Assembly (NCBI RefSeq): GCF_008831285.2
Contig: NC_045140.1
Span: 26,368,131 to 26,432,130 of the forward strand
Length of the DNA stretch: 64,000 nucleotides
Reading direction: 5' to 3'
From: Nymphaea colorata
Taxonomy: Eukaryota > Streptophyta > Magnoliopsida > Nymphaeales > Nymphaeaceae
Part shown: positions 49,766 to 61,396 of the stretch, one piece after another
How the letters are laid out: each line of letters opens with the position of its first letter
How positions within the stretch are numbered: the stretch's first letter is position 1
Notes under the pieces: model-generated
Seen by the model: the letters and a program-made list of their open reading frames with translations, nothing else
The model's database searches: none
What the model was told of the DNA's origin: nothing
Program-made: the position numbers and the translations under genes

Positions 49766-50995
49766 TGTGTTTACCAGCAACGGCAGCTATTCTAGATATT
49801 AAAGTTAAGTTGAATATGACCCTTCTGAAATAATTTTTTTTTTTGGCTGAATAAAATTAGTTTCAGAGAGCTATCAGCCGATTGTTCTAGAGTCATGAGC
49901 TAGTGTTTCTCTGTTCCATCAAAGTCTTTGCTACAGTTTACTGTGTATAGGAATAGCACGTCATTATGTGACAATGACTACAAAATTCAACCTAAAATTC
50001 CTTAGTTGTGAACCGCTGCACTATGCCTCTTGAAGTTCAAGTAACAGCCGTTTATTTTCACCTTTCAAACACAAACAGTGTTTGATATAAATCACTTCCA
50101 AAAGATGCGGGAACTTTTGTTTGTTCTATACTCTTCTCGTTCTGTACCAATAATTGAAAGGTTGTCCTCTACATGATGCCTTTCAAAAGCAGCCCCAAAA
50201 GGGTCCCCAGAAGAAAAATCTCTTCAAGAAGTGCTTTATCTACAAGTTGTTGTAAAGAGACCTTGGATGTTGAGCTTTACTTGACGCAGCCAATGAATGG
50301 ATTGAGAAACTCATGGAAAGATTCCACCTGCTTTAATCTCTTGGAACAACGTAGTGTTCGTCTTTTGCTCCTTTTTCTCTGCTACTTTTCTTTGGTCCTC
50401 GCCTTTTGTTTGAGTGAAAAGCCTTTCGAGCAGCCTGAAAGTGAAAAAGGTTGTCTTTTTATAAGGATGTGTTTGGAAGTCGAGAAAACATAGCCAAGTT
50501 CATGAACTCCAAAGTTGCTGCTGCTAGTAATGCCACCGGACTTCATGTAGCTGAACTTGGTCGTAGAAAAACTGGAACTTTCATGAACTTCGTTGCATTT
50601 TCACCTCATGCAGCTGAGCTCTGTCTGCAAATGGGGCAGTAGAAAGATGAGCGAACTAGAGAAGAAATGGAGAGCAAATTTTTGTTTTTCGTTGACAGGA
50701 AATGGAGGAAGACCCTTCATCTTTTTCGCCCGTCTCGCTTTATAGTCAGAATACGAGTAAAGTAAAGTGGTCCCGTGCTTACCCTTTATATCTTTGATGA
50801 TCCTGAAGAAGATTCCAAAGCTATGTTTGTATGAGTTGACATCAAAGTGAAATTTCTTCGGAAAATCTCTTCCCTTTTTAGTGAAGGCACAAAATGAGAG
50901 GGTTTTAAAAAGGTCCTTTTACAAATCTGCAGCTCATTGGTGTAGCCTAAGGCTAGAGATTGGCCAGAATCATGAGGGGTCCTATGAATTCTTAG

Positions 50996-51033
<38 letters not shown>

Positions 51034-51897
51034 TTCAATTTTTTTTTAACAAAACTGCAGTATAATTTTCTAAAATTTTTATACTAACTAAATAAAAAAT
51101 GTAAAATTACAACTAAAATTTTTTCCATAATAATTGAAAAGGGGGAAGAGGGTGGGGTGTTGTGATTGGTTTTGGTTTGCATACTTGTAAAAAAAAAAGA
51201 GAAATTCCCAAATTTGCCCAAAAATCCCCTTTTTGTCATATTCATGTCATACATCACTTTTATTTGCCAGGTCAATTATGACGATTCATAATTGGGATAA
51301 TAAATAATGTTATTCGTTTGGATTTCTCCACCAAACAACAAGACCATATAGCCCAACTTGAGCCAAGTTTAAGCTTGGCCAGGCAAATTTTCAAGCCTTT
51401 TCTTAGTTAATAATTGTATTGGAGTTTTTAGGCGCTAAAAAAATATAGTCTATGGGCTCTGGAATGGGAAATTATTGTCATTGGGAGGTGGGATGAGAAT
51501 GATAATTGGTTGTTGCATCCTTCCGGCTTTATTGGTTCTCTAGCTTCTTCTTCCAAAAGCAGGAACTGTATCATTGTTCGTAAGTTTTCATTGTAGCATT
51601 CGGAGGACCGACAGAAAATGCACTCTATCTATCGCTTGTGAGCAGCATGTCTTCAAAAAGAAGAAAGTGGTCTGGGTTAACTCCTTATCATAAATATTTG
51701 TGTGTGTAGTGGCAATGCCTCACTCTAGATGAACAATTGTAGTCATACGGGTTCTTGTCGTGTGGTTGGAAGAGCCTAAGGGGCAGATACTCTTGTAGAT
51801 TGTGTTACATAGAAGGTTGGAAGATGCAACCATATTGACACTTGGGTTGCTCCCTGGATAGAGCATATTCCATTAATGTCATGGGTTTCAGTTAGGG

Positions 51898-52370
51898 GTG
51901 AACAATTGAGTCTTGAGCTCCACTCGTTAAAGCTCGGCTCGTGAACGAGTTCGAGCCGAGTCATTTGCTTAACGAATTGAGCGAGTTCATGAGTCGGCTC
52001 GTACAAATAATCGAGTTGACTTCGAGCTCAACACATAACTGCCGAGTCAAGCTCAAGCCTTAATCAAGTCGATGTCGAGCTCGAGCTCAACACGTAATAA
52101 TGAATATCAATTCTATTCAAACGAGTTTGTCAAGCTTTAATCGAGTTGAGCTCGAGCTCAACACGTGAGCTAGAGCTCAACACGTAACGATGAATATCAA
52201 TACTATTCAAACGAGTTTGTCGAGCCTTAATCGAATTGAGCTCGAGCTCAACACGTAACTGCCGAGTCGAGCTCGTTCCGTCGAGCTATTCTTGAGCTCG
52301 AGGTTTCATCAGTCAAGCCGAGTTTGAGCTGACTGAACTCCGGCTCAACTCAGCGAGTTTCAGTTGATTT
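51898..52370. repeat. GAGCTCGA-rich repeat with internal tandem units
   Basis: Repeated blocks of about 90 bases share GAATATCAAT(A/T)CTATTC, AAACGAGTTTGTC(A/G)AGC, TTAATCGA(A/G)TTGAGCTCGAGCTCAACACG and AACTGCCGAGTC. At least two full units lie between about 52100 and 52265. The block ends GGCTCAACTCAGCGAG. It is related to 84-970. Palindromic GAGCTC and TCGA words make it highly self-complementary. Confidence 0.7.
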
Positions 52371-53746
52371 CGAAGATTCCTTTTGTAATGATTTAGTTGG
52401 AATAGAACTCAAAGAAACTATCGTCCAAGATAGAAAAGGTGGACGGCAATGGAAGGTTGGGCCTGTTAGTCGTCCAATGGCTGGTTCCATCAACATCAAG
52501 TTGAGCAACTTTCTATCTTGAGGTACAGACATGTTTATTGCGGGACGAAGACGTTAGAAAGGCTCCTTGGTAGTTGGTTTAGAGTGAGCCCTCTCTTTGG
52601 AGCTAGCCTTCCAAGGTGAGCGCAAAAGATTGCAGGATTCAAGGTCGATGCTTCCACTCAACTCCTTGTTTCCATATGATGTATGGTCTGCTTCCAGTGG
52701 TTCGACGTGTCATCTTTACCATGTTTCAACTTGTGCATCGGTTATTCCTTTTTTGCAGCACATAGAGTTGATACTCTAGATATTCAAAATGAAGACTGAC
52801 TGCCTACCAACCTCTGCTCCATCCATTGCACCAACTTCATGAAGGAGTAAAGCCTGAAACAAGCACTATGGAGTCGAGCCAAGTCTCGAGCTTGGCTCAC
52901 TTGTTGTACATTCCTAATAAGTAATTTAGAAGGGAAAAAACTTTTCATTTATTCGTAAAAAATCAGATGGTAAAAAACAAACAGCAACCTTTCTGGCTTT
53001 CCCTTGCTTTTTATCAGCTGTCAATAATGAAATATGCCGGACATGACAAGGAGGCATGTTCTTGTCGAAATGGCCTCCTGTCCAAAATCTGACAAACTGA
53101 TATACAACCAGAAACGAAACTAATTCTCCACTTACCAAAATTAATGTCTTGAGGGGCACAGTATTGCGGGTTATTAGCGTACACTGTTACTAAGGTTGAT
53201 CTTGGTCAGGTGGTTTATTATCGGTTACAAGAGCTTTAATCACCTCACAGAATCACTTTTTACCAAGAACACAGTCAATTAGTAGAATCTCAACTTTTCA
53301 AAGTTTACCACCAAAGACAAATTGGATAGAGACCTTACACCAACTTTTAGGGCTGCCAGCTTTACTGTTTCTCAATCTTCAATGGCCCATAAGAGTAATC
53401 AGTTGACAGTGCCCAATAGTGGCATCTGTCATTTATAATGCAGACAACCATGCATGTCCATGCAGGTCCTTGTCTCTTCTAGGAAACCATGCATTATTGC
53501 TAGCTTCACATTTAACTCGTTAGGGGCCTATCAGCTCTGTGTACATGATTCTTCCATAACATGATGGAACCAGGAGGGAGGGCCTATTGGTATTCATCAC
53601 AGATTTCAGAGCAGGCCTGATATCAACCGTGAAGGAAACCGAAGGACCTGTAACTTTTGAAAATCCAGCTCAGCCTAGCCCTCCAGATGCTTGAAGTACT
53701 TCATATTATAAAAACCCAACTCCTCACTGTGAAGCAAACCAGAGGA

Positions 53747-56700
53747 ATGCAAGAAATGGAAATCGACAAGAAAGGTTCCAACTCCGACGAAATATCGACT
53801 TGCAGCCAGGAAGATAACGAAAACGTGATAAGGACTGGTAACTGGATCCCATCTCTATTGAATGCTTGTTTTACCGATTCCGTTTCTTGGTAACACTTTT
53901 CTTCAATCAGGAACTACATGGACATCTGTTGCCCATATTATTACGGCCGTGATTGGTGCCGGAGTCTTGTCTCTTGCATGGAGCATTGCGCAGTTGGGAT
54001 GGATAGCTGGTCCTGCTATGATGATACTTTTTGCAATCGTCACTTGCATTTCTTCTTTCATGCTCTCAGATTGTTATAGATCACCAGATCCTGTCACAGG
54101 AAGACGAAACCACACATACATGAGTGCTGTTAGAATCAATCTTGGTACGGTGCATACATGAGCTGCCTCCTTTCTTCCCACTTGAATTTTGAGAGTGCAG
54201 CTTGTGTGAATTTTTCTTCCTAATGCTAGTCCAGGTAAAAAGCAGGTATGGATTTGTGGGCTGATTCAGTATGCCACACTGTATGGAATGGGTATTGCTT
54301 ATACAGTCACTACTTCAACCAGCATGAGGTACCCTTGTCCATAAACTATGAATATAAACCATACAAAAACTACTTAGTAGACGTATAGCTATTTATCGTT
54401 CAGTTCCAGTAAACCGGAAATATGATTTGGTTGTTTAAAGATAAGGACTTGGACATGAGAAGCAGAAGCTAGACATTCACTCGGGGCTTATCTTTTCCTA
54501 AACTTCTTGTTGCAGAGCCATCCAGAGGTCCAACTGTTTTCACAGAGAAGGACATCAAGCAGCCTGTACATATGGTGATAGCTTGTACATGCTGGCATTT
54601 GGGCTTATTCAGATTATATGCTCCCAGATACCAGATTTCCATAACATGAGCTGGCTTTCAACTGTAGCTGCTATCATGTCTTTCTGTTATTCAACAATTG
54701 GGTTTGGACTAGGCGTTGCGAAAGTAATTGGTATTGATTCTACAATTCTCTGCAGTTTCCTTTTTCCTTCTTTTGTGGGCTTTAAATCTTTACACATGAG
54801 CAAGTGTGTCCACACACGCATGCTGATTGGGGAAATTAGGCAATTTTTACGGTTCCATTAAGCTCTTGAGTTTGTGAGAACCGATCCTTCCCTGTTAACT
54901 TCCACAAACTAACTGATCTTAAGTATTAGCAAGATTAAGGCACCATAAGACAAACTGTATAAAGTTCTGAAATTGATTTTCGTTATGCTCTTCAAATTGG
55001 ACAATTGGCAATAATTCTTCCCGTTTCCAGAACTTTTAATTTGGATTTGCCCCGTGGATTTTGAAACTGCAGAAAACGGGAAAGCTTACGGAACCATAGA
55101 AGGAGTTCCTAGTAGTCAGAAGGTATGGAAGGTTTCACAAGCGCTGGGCGATATAGCATTCGCATATCCATATTCCATGATCCTTCTTGAGGTTGAGGTA
55201 AGCACGGAGAAATTAAAGTTCCCTTGAAAAAGTTAAGGAACTGCATGTAAATTATTTTTCTATTATTTGTTTCTGCCATATCCTTACTCTGATCTTGACT
55301 CTTCATGCTGAAAATAACCTCCAAGAAAGAGCCAGTATTTCAAAATAAAAAAACTTGACAGCCTGTTTGCATGGATAAATGAGAAAGGATTTAGAACAGA
55401 GAATTTCGATCCATGTGGAACTACTATGTAACAAGCGCACATATGCGGAGAAACCTCGACAGACTCAACATTTGCAATCAATCTTTATAAATGCTCACGT
55501 CTCTTATAATCCCTTAACCCTGATATTTGTTTTAAGATCACGTATCCACAGATTCATTGTTAGATGGAATGGACAAACGACTTGTGAGACTGATAAGATT
55601 GATGAAAACAACAATTTCCAAGCTCGGGCCCCTTGGCTAGTTGCTTGAGGGCAAGGACGTGCAGACTTGCTAGTTGCTACTCCGATCTGATTCAGAAACT
55701 CTAATTTTTTTTAGAAGGTTGGACACAAGGACAGGAATTTGTTTCATCGTTTAATCAACAAAAAGTTTCAAGATTCTACCATGCAAAACAAAAAGCGCCC
55801 TTCTCTGAGAAGAATCTTCAAAAATAACTAAGAATTCATGGAATAAACTAAAATATAACCCGAGTTGGATAATCTGATGACACTTCATAAACTACGTGAA
55901 GAATGAGAAGCATGGACCTGATTTGATCATTACTTCTTTTTCTCTGCGCATACTTTTCAAAACAGGACACTATCAGGTCCCCGCCGCCTGAGAACCGCAC
56001 CATGAAGAAGGCGTCGGCCGCTGCCATCGCCATAACGACTTTCTTCTACCTCTGCTGTGGCTGCTTCGGCTATGCTGCATTTGGGAATGCAACGCCTGGA
56101 AATCTCCTCACAGGGTTTGGGTTCTATGAGCCCTACTGGCTTATTGACTTCGCCAACGCATGCATCGTCGTCCATTTAATTGGCGGCTACCAGGTAATCT
56201 TCCTCCACTCCCTTGTACAGTTAGACTCGAGTCGGCAGCACGTGTTCTCTTGTCGGCAGTAAAAAAGAAACAACACTAGCCAAGAGGGAAGTAGAACACT
56301 AAATGTTTCCTATTTTATAAGAAACAAAAAAAATTGTTGATGGGCAGGCTCCATGTGACGCCCATATTTTAGCATTGAATCTAAAAAACAAGAACGCATT
56401 CTTCGACAGCTTCCACCGCAGACGTGGTTGCAGGAGGATGTCGCACTGGTTTAAGCGATTGTCTGGTTTATTTGCCCTTTTATTTGATTATCACGGTATA
56501 ACCTACTGTTAATTGTTTCTCACCCACACCTACATAGCTTATTTGATTTATTTGCCCTTTTACATGATTATTACGGTTATAATACACTGAACGCTGTTCC
56601 TCACCCACACCCGCACCTACATGACATAGCCAAGATGACTTGTTGTACATGCATTTGCTGGGAAACAGCCTCCAGATGAGTTTGTATAAAAAATATGTTG

Positions 56701-57342
56701 TTTCACCATGTCACGTACTACCTTGACAGGCATAGCGTACGTGCACGACACTTTAGTAATTTTAAAACTGCCATGACCTTCAGAGGGTATTTAGTCCCTT
56801 TGGATTATCTCTTCTCTTCCTTGTGACATACTTTTGGGTTTTAACTTTTATTAAGGAATGTTTTCCCCCTCATTCACTTCTTACTTTCTAGCTTATGCCT
56901 TTTAATTTGAGGGTAACTGTGAACGGCATTTCTTTCTCAGGTGTACAGCCAACCGGTGTTTGCATTTATAGAGAAGTGTCTCTCTTCCAAGTACCCCAAC
57001 CAAGGGTTCATCCATAAATTCTACACTATAAAGATCCCCTGCCTGCCGCCCTACAGAACCAACCTCTTCAGGATATGCTTCAGGACTGCCTATGTCGCGT
57101 CATCCACAGGGATAGCGATGTTGTTCCCTTATTTCAACGAGGTGTTGGGTGTCTTGGGTGCCCTCAATTTCTGGCCTTTGACCATCTACTTCCCAGTTCA
57201 GATGTACTTTGTGCAGAAAAAAGTGAGGAGGTGGTCGCAGAATTGGATCCTCTTGCAGTCTTTTAGTCTCGTATGCTTGTTCATTTCTTTGTTTTCTCTG
57301 GTGGGTTCCATTGAAGGGCTTATAAGTGAAAAGTTAAGCTAG
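53747..57342 (+). CDS. Amino acid permease, AAP family (intact)
   Basis: This is a plasma-membrane proton/amino acid symporter of the plant AAP group (AAAP superfamily). The seven exons are 53747-53837, 53911-54144, 54235-54328, 54516-54730, 55073-55197, 55966-56193 and 56941-57342. All have GT/AG borders and the phases close to give 462 residues. The N-terminus is short and acidic, as in the family. The family core TSVAHIITAVIGAGVLSLAW and DCYRSPDPVTGRRNHTYM is in exon 2. GLIQYATLYG.GIAYTVT is in exon 3. FHREGHQAAC and two helices are in exon 4. GTIEGVPSSQKVW is in exon 5. PPPENRTMKKAS with GYAAFGNATPGNLLTGFGF is in exon 6. Exon 7 holds PYRTNLFR and the last three helices. Eleven membrane segments can be counted, the usual number. 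An ATG at 53756 would shorten it by three residues. The exact AAP subclade (hence substrate preference) cannot be read off. AATAAA lies about 100 bases past the stop. Confidence 0.93.
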
Positions 57343-57438
57343 AGACGTGGCTGATAGCCTTATAGCTGTAGGGGCAATATTACACGTCACTCTTTTGTAT
57401 AAATGTGGGGCACATTGTGTTGCCACCTTCTGTTCGTG

Positions 57439-57444
57439 AATAAA
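57439..57444 (+). promoter_or_regulatory. Poly(A) signal of the intact AAP
   Basis: AATAAA lies 97 bases after the AAP stop codon in an AT-rich context, at a typical plant near-upstream position. Confidence 0.45.
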
Positions 57445-57572
57445 CGTGTAAATTTTTTTATTGAGAGCGGATATAAAGGTCATTTCTTATATTGAATAAA
57501 CTTACCCCTAGAAAGAAAATGGCAATAAAATCACAGGCCATGAGCACAAAAGATGCCCATGTTTTATATGCA

Positions 57573-57578
57573 TTTATT
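57573..57578 (-). promoter_or_regulatory. Poly(A) signal of PA200
   Basis: AATAAA on the minus strand lies 61 bases beyond the PA200 stop. Another (57608-57613) is closer at 26 bases. The two convergent genes end within about 300 bases of each other. Confidence 0.4.
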
Positions 57579-57638
57579 GATTATGATCAGGAGTTCACAC
57601 ACTAGCCTTTATTTCCAATAGCTTTCAACAAAATGGCA

Positions 57639-59877
57639 TCAAGCAAAATACGAAAAGGAAGATGACGTTTCATCCAATATCTGCATGCAAAAGAAAAAGA
57701 AAAGAAGACTGAATAAATAGGATAACCAAAAGTAACTGAAAAATAAAGCTCGGGATTATGACTTCTGTAAGTGCTTCTAGTAATTAATGTGTGTCCGTGA
57801 TTATCAATTGCATCTTAGAATCCAACCAAGACTGAAGTCGCAATAAATTTTAGACATGAGCGACCTGGGTGGCAATACTTTTCTGGAGTCCTACTCGGAA
57901 AAGGTGTAAAATCGAAGGTTTTTGAGCTCAAAGGCTAGCTAACTGCTCAAGGTAAGTTTGTACTTGAGGGGTAAAAATGGCCATTTCACGATTGGGATAG
58001 TTCACAAGGTTTCCTATCCGATTTTTAAACAACTTAAAAGACGGCTGGTAGCACATAAGAAATAGCAATCTGACTAACCTCGAGCTGTTCTTTGGTGAAA
58101 GAACCCTTTTGCATGATCCAAGTATCTGAATGGGTCCGCCGAAAGTCAGCAATTGCCTTGGTGACTGTGGATTTTATTGGTGAAGGTTCTACAACGAATC
58201 GAGCTAATAACGTCACAGTATCAGGAAGCCAGCTGCAATGTCAATTTTAAATGGAAATAAGACAAAATGCTGTCAGGACAATATGGTAGTAAGTCATGCA
58301 TTAACAGTCATATTCTCATGTTTAAGCAACAAAAAACGGACGTCATTTCCACACAAGCATGGAATCAGAGCAAAGTAAGAACAGAATACAAAGCTTCCAT
58401 AACTCAACTACGGATTAGGCATTGCTTTGTCAGGCTAACAAAACCAATAAATGTGAAGACTGCAATGGAAAATGTAGATGTCAAACAAAACAATTTCTTA
58501 AGAATGACACTGCCTTGCTGTAGTTGCCCGACTATAAGAAAGTCCGGTCTTAAATTCAGGAAGCGTCACAAAAGGGAGCTGTTCTTACTTCTTCCCTTTT
58601 ATAGCTGACAAGCAATTCCAAGTTAACTAGCCAGTAGCCAACAACAATTTCTCATAACTGGTCCTTTATGTAATGGTAGAAGAAAATGGAGCATGCTACA
58701 TATCCTACTCATGCTCTTCATGCAAAATCTATTACAGAAGTAAAGAGAAACCAAATAAATTAGATGAAACATCCGGAAGGGCTTGGAAGTTTGGAACAAC
58801 AGGCCAGGTGGGTCAGCTTAAATGCATCCAAGAACAGGACTAGAAACAACCCCCAGGGCGGACATCTCTTGCTGTATGTCCAGGATAGCAACAAGGAATC
58901 AGCCCCACTAGGAAGAGGCAGTACATAAGTGGTTCATCAATGTCACCCAAAAGAAGGGGCAGCCTGCATGAAGAAAAACGTAAATTCGCTTGCTTTAACA
59001 GCGCGAAGCTGTCTAGGAATTTAATTGTGATAAACAGCAGGGTAATGTGTACACAGGAGAACAGGAGACAAAACAACCACCGCCATCAATATGCACCACT
59101 TGATATGAAGACGTAGTCTGACTTGCTTAAATCTAATGCAGATAGAGACCAACTTGAGTCAACTTAGCATAACATGGGACCATTTTATCCATCATGTCAA
59201 GGAGAATACCTGGGCATGTCATAAGGAACTGACAATACTAATGCGACTAGAGCCAAGACAGAACCATGCAAGGAAGCTGAAGAAACATCAAAAGCCAAAT
59301 TCCTGCATGAATAACAGAATATTACTCCATCAGAATGAAGGTGTCCACAGAAGCAATATGTAATTCAAAAAGTCAAATTCCACGTGAAAAACCTCAGCTT
59401 TCTTTTTGTATAAAGAGAGAATGCCTCTTCATATGCTCTGTGACGGAAATTCCCAGCTAGATCTTCATCACCACTATTCATTAAGTCAGCAAGCACAGTT
59501 GCTGCATGCTCCCTTACCTGTATTCCACAAAACAATGAAACAAATGTTGTTTTCTGTAAAACAAATGCTGAAAACTGTTCAGTAGAATATGAGGCAATTG
59601 AACTTTTTTTGGTCAACATCACCAAGTTTCCTGCGATCAGCTAGGAAATCTGAGATAAAAGCACATGCCGTGGGCCTATGCACACTGAGATATAAAGATC
59701 CGACATGTTTTGGATAAAGAAGGTTTCTCATTATATCATTTGTTCTTCATCGCCATCAACAGAAGAATGCACTTTAAGTTAGTAATAAGTCCTACCTCAA
59801 CCTGGCTGTCTTTTAGTAGCATCTCAATTTGCATCCAGATTTGTTGCTTGTCTTGAACTGAAAGAAGAAAAATGTGC
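57639..59877 (-). CDS. Proteasome activator PA200 (PSME4/Blm10 family), 3' end only
   Basis: PA200 is a large HEAT-repeat solenoid that caps the 20S proteasome, mainly in the nucleus. The last five minus-strand exons are 59796-59877, 59393-59517, 59210-59302, 58079-58232 and 57639-57680. They carry 164 C-terminal residues of a protein of about 1,800, and all phases agree. Visible family segments are DKQQIWMQIEMLLKDSQVE and VREHAATVLADLMNSGDEDL, then a basic AYEEAFSLYTKRKL stretch. After these come HGSVLALVALVLSVPYDMP, WLPDTVTLLARFV and PSPIKSTVTKAIADFRRTHSDTW, then the end ILDETSSSFSYFA. The final Tyr-Phe-Ala matches the penultimate-aromatic tail that Blm10/PA200 uses to open the proteasome gate. 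The next upstream exon (expected to encode a TYLRTFMYRHTF-like motif) is not seen before the chromovirus, so the intron from 59878 probably runs through it and out of the window. The gene faces the AAP tail to tail. Confidence 0.88.
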
Positions 59878-61155
59878 CTAAAATAAGAGAGAGAAATATT
59901 GTCATGAAATTGCATACATCATAGAAATCTTATTCAGACCTGCAGATAGCAACTGAAAGAACACTTAGAAATTATGCTAGCTGTCACTATAGGAGATACT
60001 AGAAAAAATAATGTTGGAGGCAAAATCTTATGAGAGATTGAAAGCATAGGAAATTAGCTACCAAGACAATATCACAATGTTATCACAACATTACGGAGAA
60101 AATCTCATGTATTTGGTTAATAAAGAGTTTTTCTTCTTCCTTTCTCATTCTTTAATTTTTTTTCCACAGTTGTTCTAACTCCCATGGTTACGACTGCAAT
60201 TTACAAGATTTTGCCTCCCTAAGATCAGAGCGTCCATAACCATGATAACCTTGCTGGTACTTTACAATAGAGGCCTTTATAAAGACATGGAAGTAGATTC
60301 ACTGTGGCAACAAAATTGTGCATGCTTTGACTCGAGATGGTATTTTATTCCAAGAATGAGTTCCCTATTGAACGGTTGAGTTTAAGACAGTAATCCAAAC
60401 TCATTGGAATAGGTATACGGTATACCATCAAAAGTTATGTCACTTTCCTGTCCTCTAGATCCACAAGGCTGCATATTCTGAAGTCATATATTTTCCATTT
60501 GTATACATTGAAGTGGCATTGCAAAACATAGCGGTTTGATAAGTTGAAGATTCTTAAAGTGTCCAGGATTTTAGCACATGCAACTAATTTTCTGGAATTT
60601 AAGGCTCCTTTAATTTTTTGTTTAAATAAATTTTCTTTCATTGCTATCCACTTTTTTCTTATACTTTAATTATAAAAAGAAACTGAGGAATACCACAAGA
60701 AAATCGTCCTAATGTTTGATTTCTCAGAAACCTAGCATCTCCCTCTCCGTTCTTCCAGAACAAGAAAAGAAAAGGAAGCAGAAAACAAAGAAAAGGTTCA
60801 AGAATGCTAGCCATACTATCTTTATTCAGCATGGCAAGTTTCCTTTTCCAGTTATAGGAAGAAACTTGGTTTGAATAAATTTAGAAATGTGATGAAGCAA
60901 CCATAACTAAATTGCCACCAGAAACGCAAGCAATGTATAGATTCAGATTTTCATGCACAGATATGAACCAAAAATGATGTAGAGGCCCCTTAATGAATTG
61001 GAATTGTTACAGAGCATTTCTACACACAATAATGTGGCTCAAGGGTGTCTTGAAAGCAATCAGTTAAGATAATTATTCCATACAAGGAAGTAAGATAATA
61101 ACGAAGTAAGACACTATTAAGCAAGCAAAGAAAACAAGGAATGAATAGTTAGACA
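59878..61155 (-). other. PA200 intron sequence
   Basis: No exon could be found here on the minus strand. In particular there is no AALTYLRTFMYR-like segment, which should directly precede the exon ending at 59877. The sequence is AT-rich with no repeats of note. It lies between the last visible PA200 exons and the inserted chromovirus. Confidence 0.5.
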
Positions 61156-61396
61156 TGTTGGTAGCAGCCGCCAGCTCCTGAACTCACACGCACTCTAATT
61201 ACAACTCAAAGTCAGGGTTAACCTTCAAATTCCCGAATTTCATTCATAAGCTGGGTGATTCTCGACACCCTCAGGTATGTAAGAAGAGCCTACAATCGGG
61301 TCAGATCTGTTTTCATCTGAGACCCAGAACTCATTATTTCTCATAAAGTTCCTAGCTCTATCATATTCACAAAATAGTCCCTGTGACTATTAATCA
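61156..61396 (-). mobile_element. Probable 3' LTR of a chromovirus
   Basis: Read on the minus strand, a purine-rich tract (GGCGCGGGTGGGGGGA, plus-strand about 61397-61412) follows the end of the polyprotein. The next sequence starts TGATTAATAG and could end CTACCAACA at 61156, about 241 bases. TG...CA ends next to a polypurine tract are expected of an LTR. The other LTR is outside the window, so the limits and target duplication cannot be confirmed. Confidence 0.45.

Larger units (their letters stand above)
48251..53746. other. Intergenic region between the two AAP genes
   Basis: No AAP exons 4-7 and no other gene could be supported. The region holds the AT-cored repeat at 49450-49765, an (AT)n run at about 50998-51027 and the GAGCTCGA-rich repeat at 51898-52370. 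Frames at 50173-50642 have no recognisable motif. The last kilobase is the presumed promoter of the intact AAP. Confidence 0.4.

Noticed and set aside
50173-50642. Overlapping plus-strand frames, one with a hydrophobic stretch
   Set aside because: No recognisable motif, and the frames overlap in two registers without a consistent codon pattern. Not AAP exons 4-7.
58840-59076. Minus-strand frame with SCRLPLLLGDIDE as a PA200 exon
   Set aside because: No family match and no phase fit. The exon at 59210-59302 supplies the expected HGSVLALV...VPYDMP segment and joins in phase on both sides.
61230-61300. Minus-strand frame reading LLTYLR...ITQLMNEIREFEG as the missing PA200 exon
   Set aside because: It resembles the expected TYLRTFMYR motif for only a few residues, lacks a suitable donor phase and lies inside the probable LTR.
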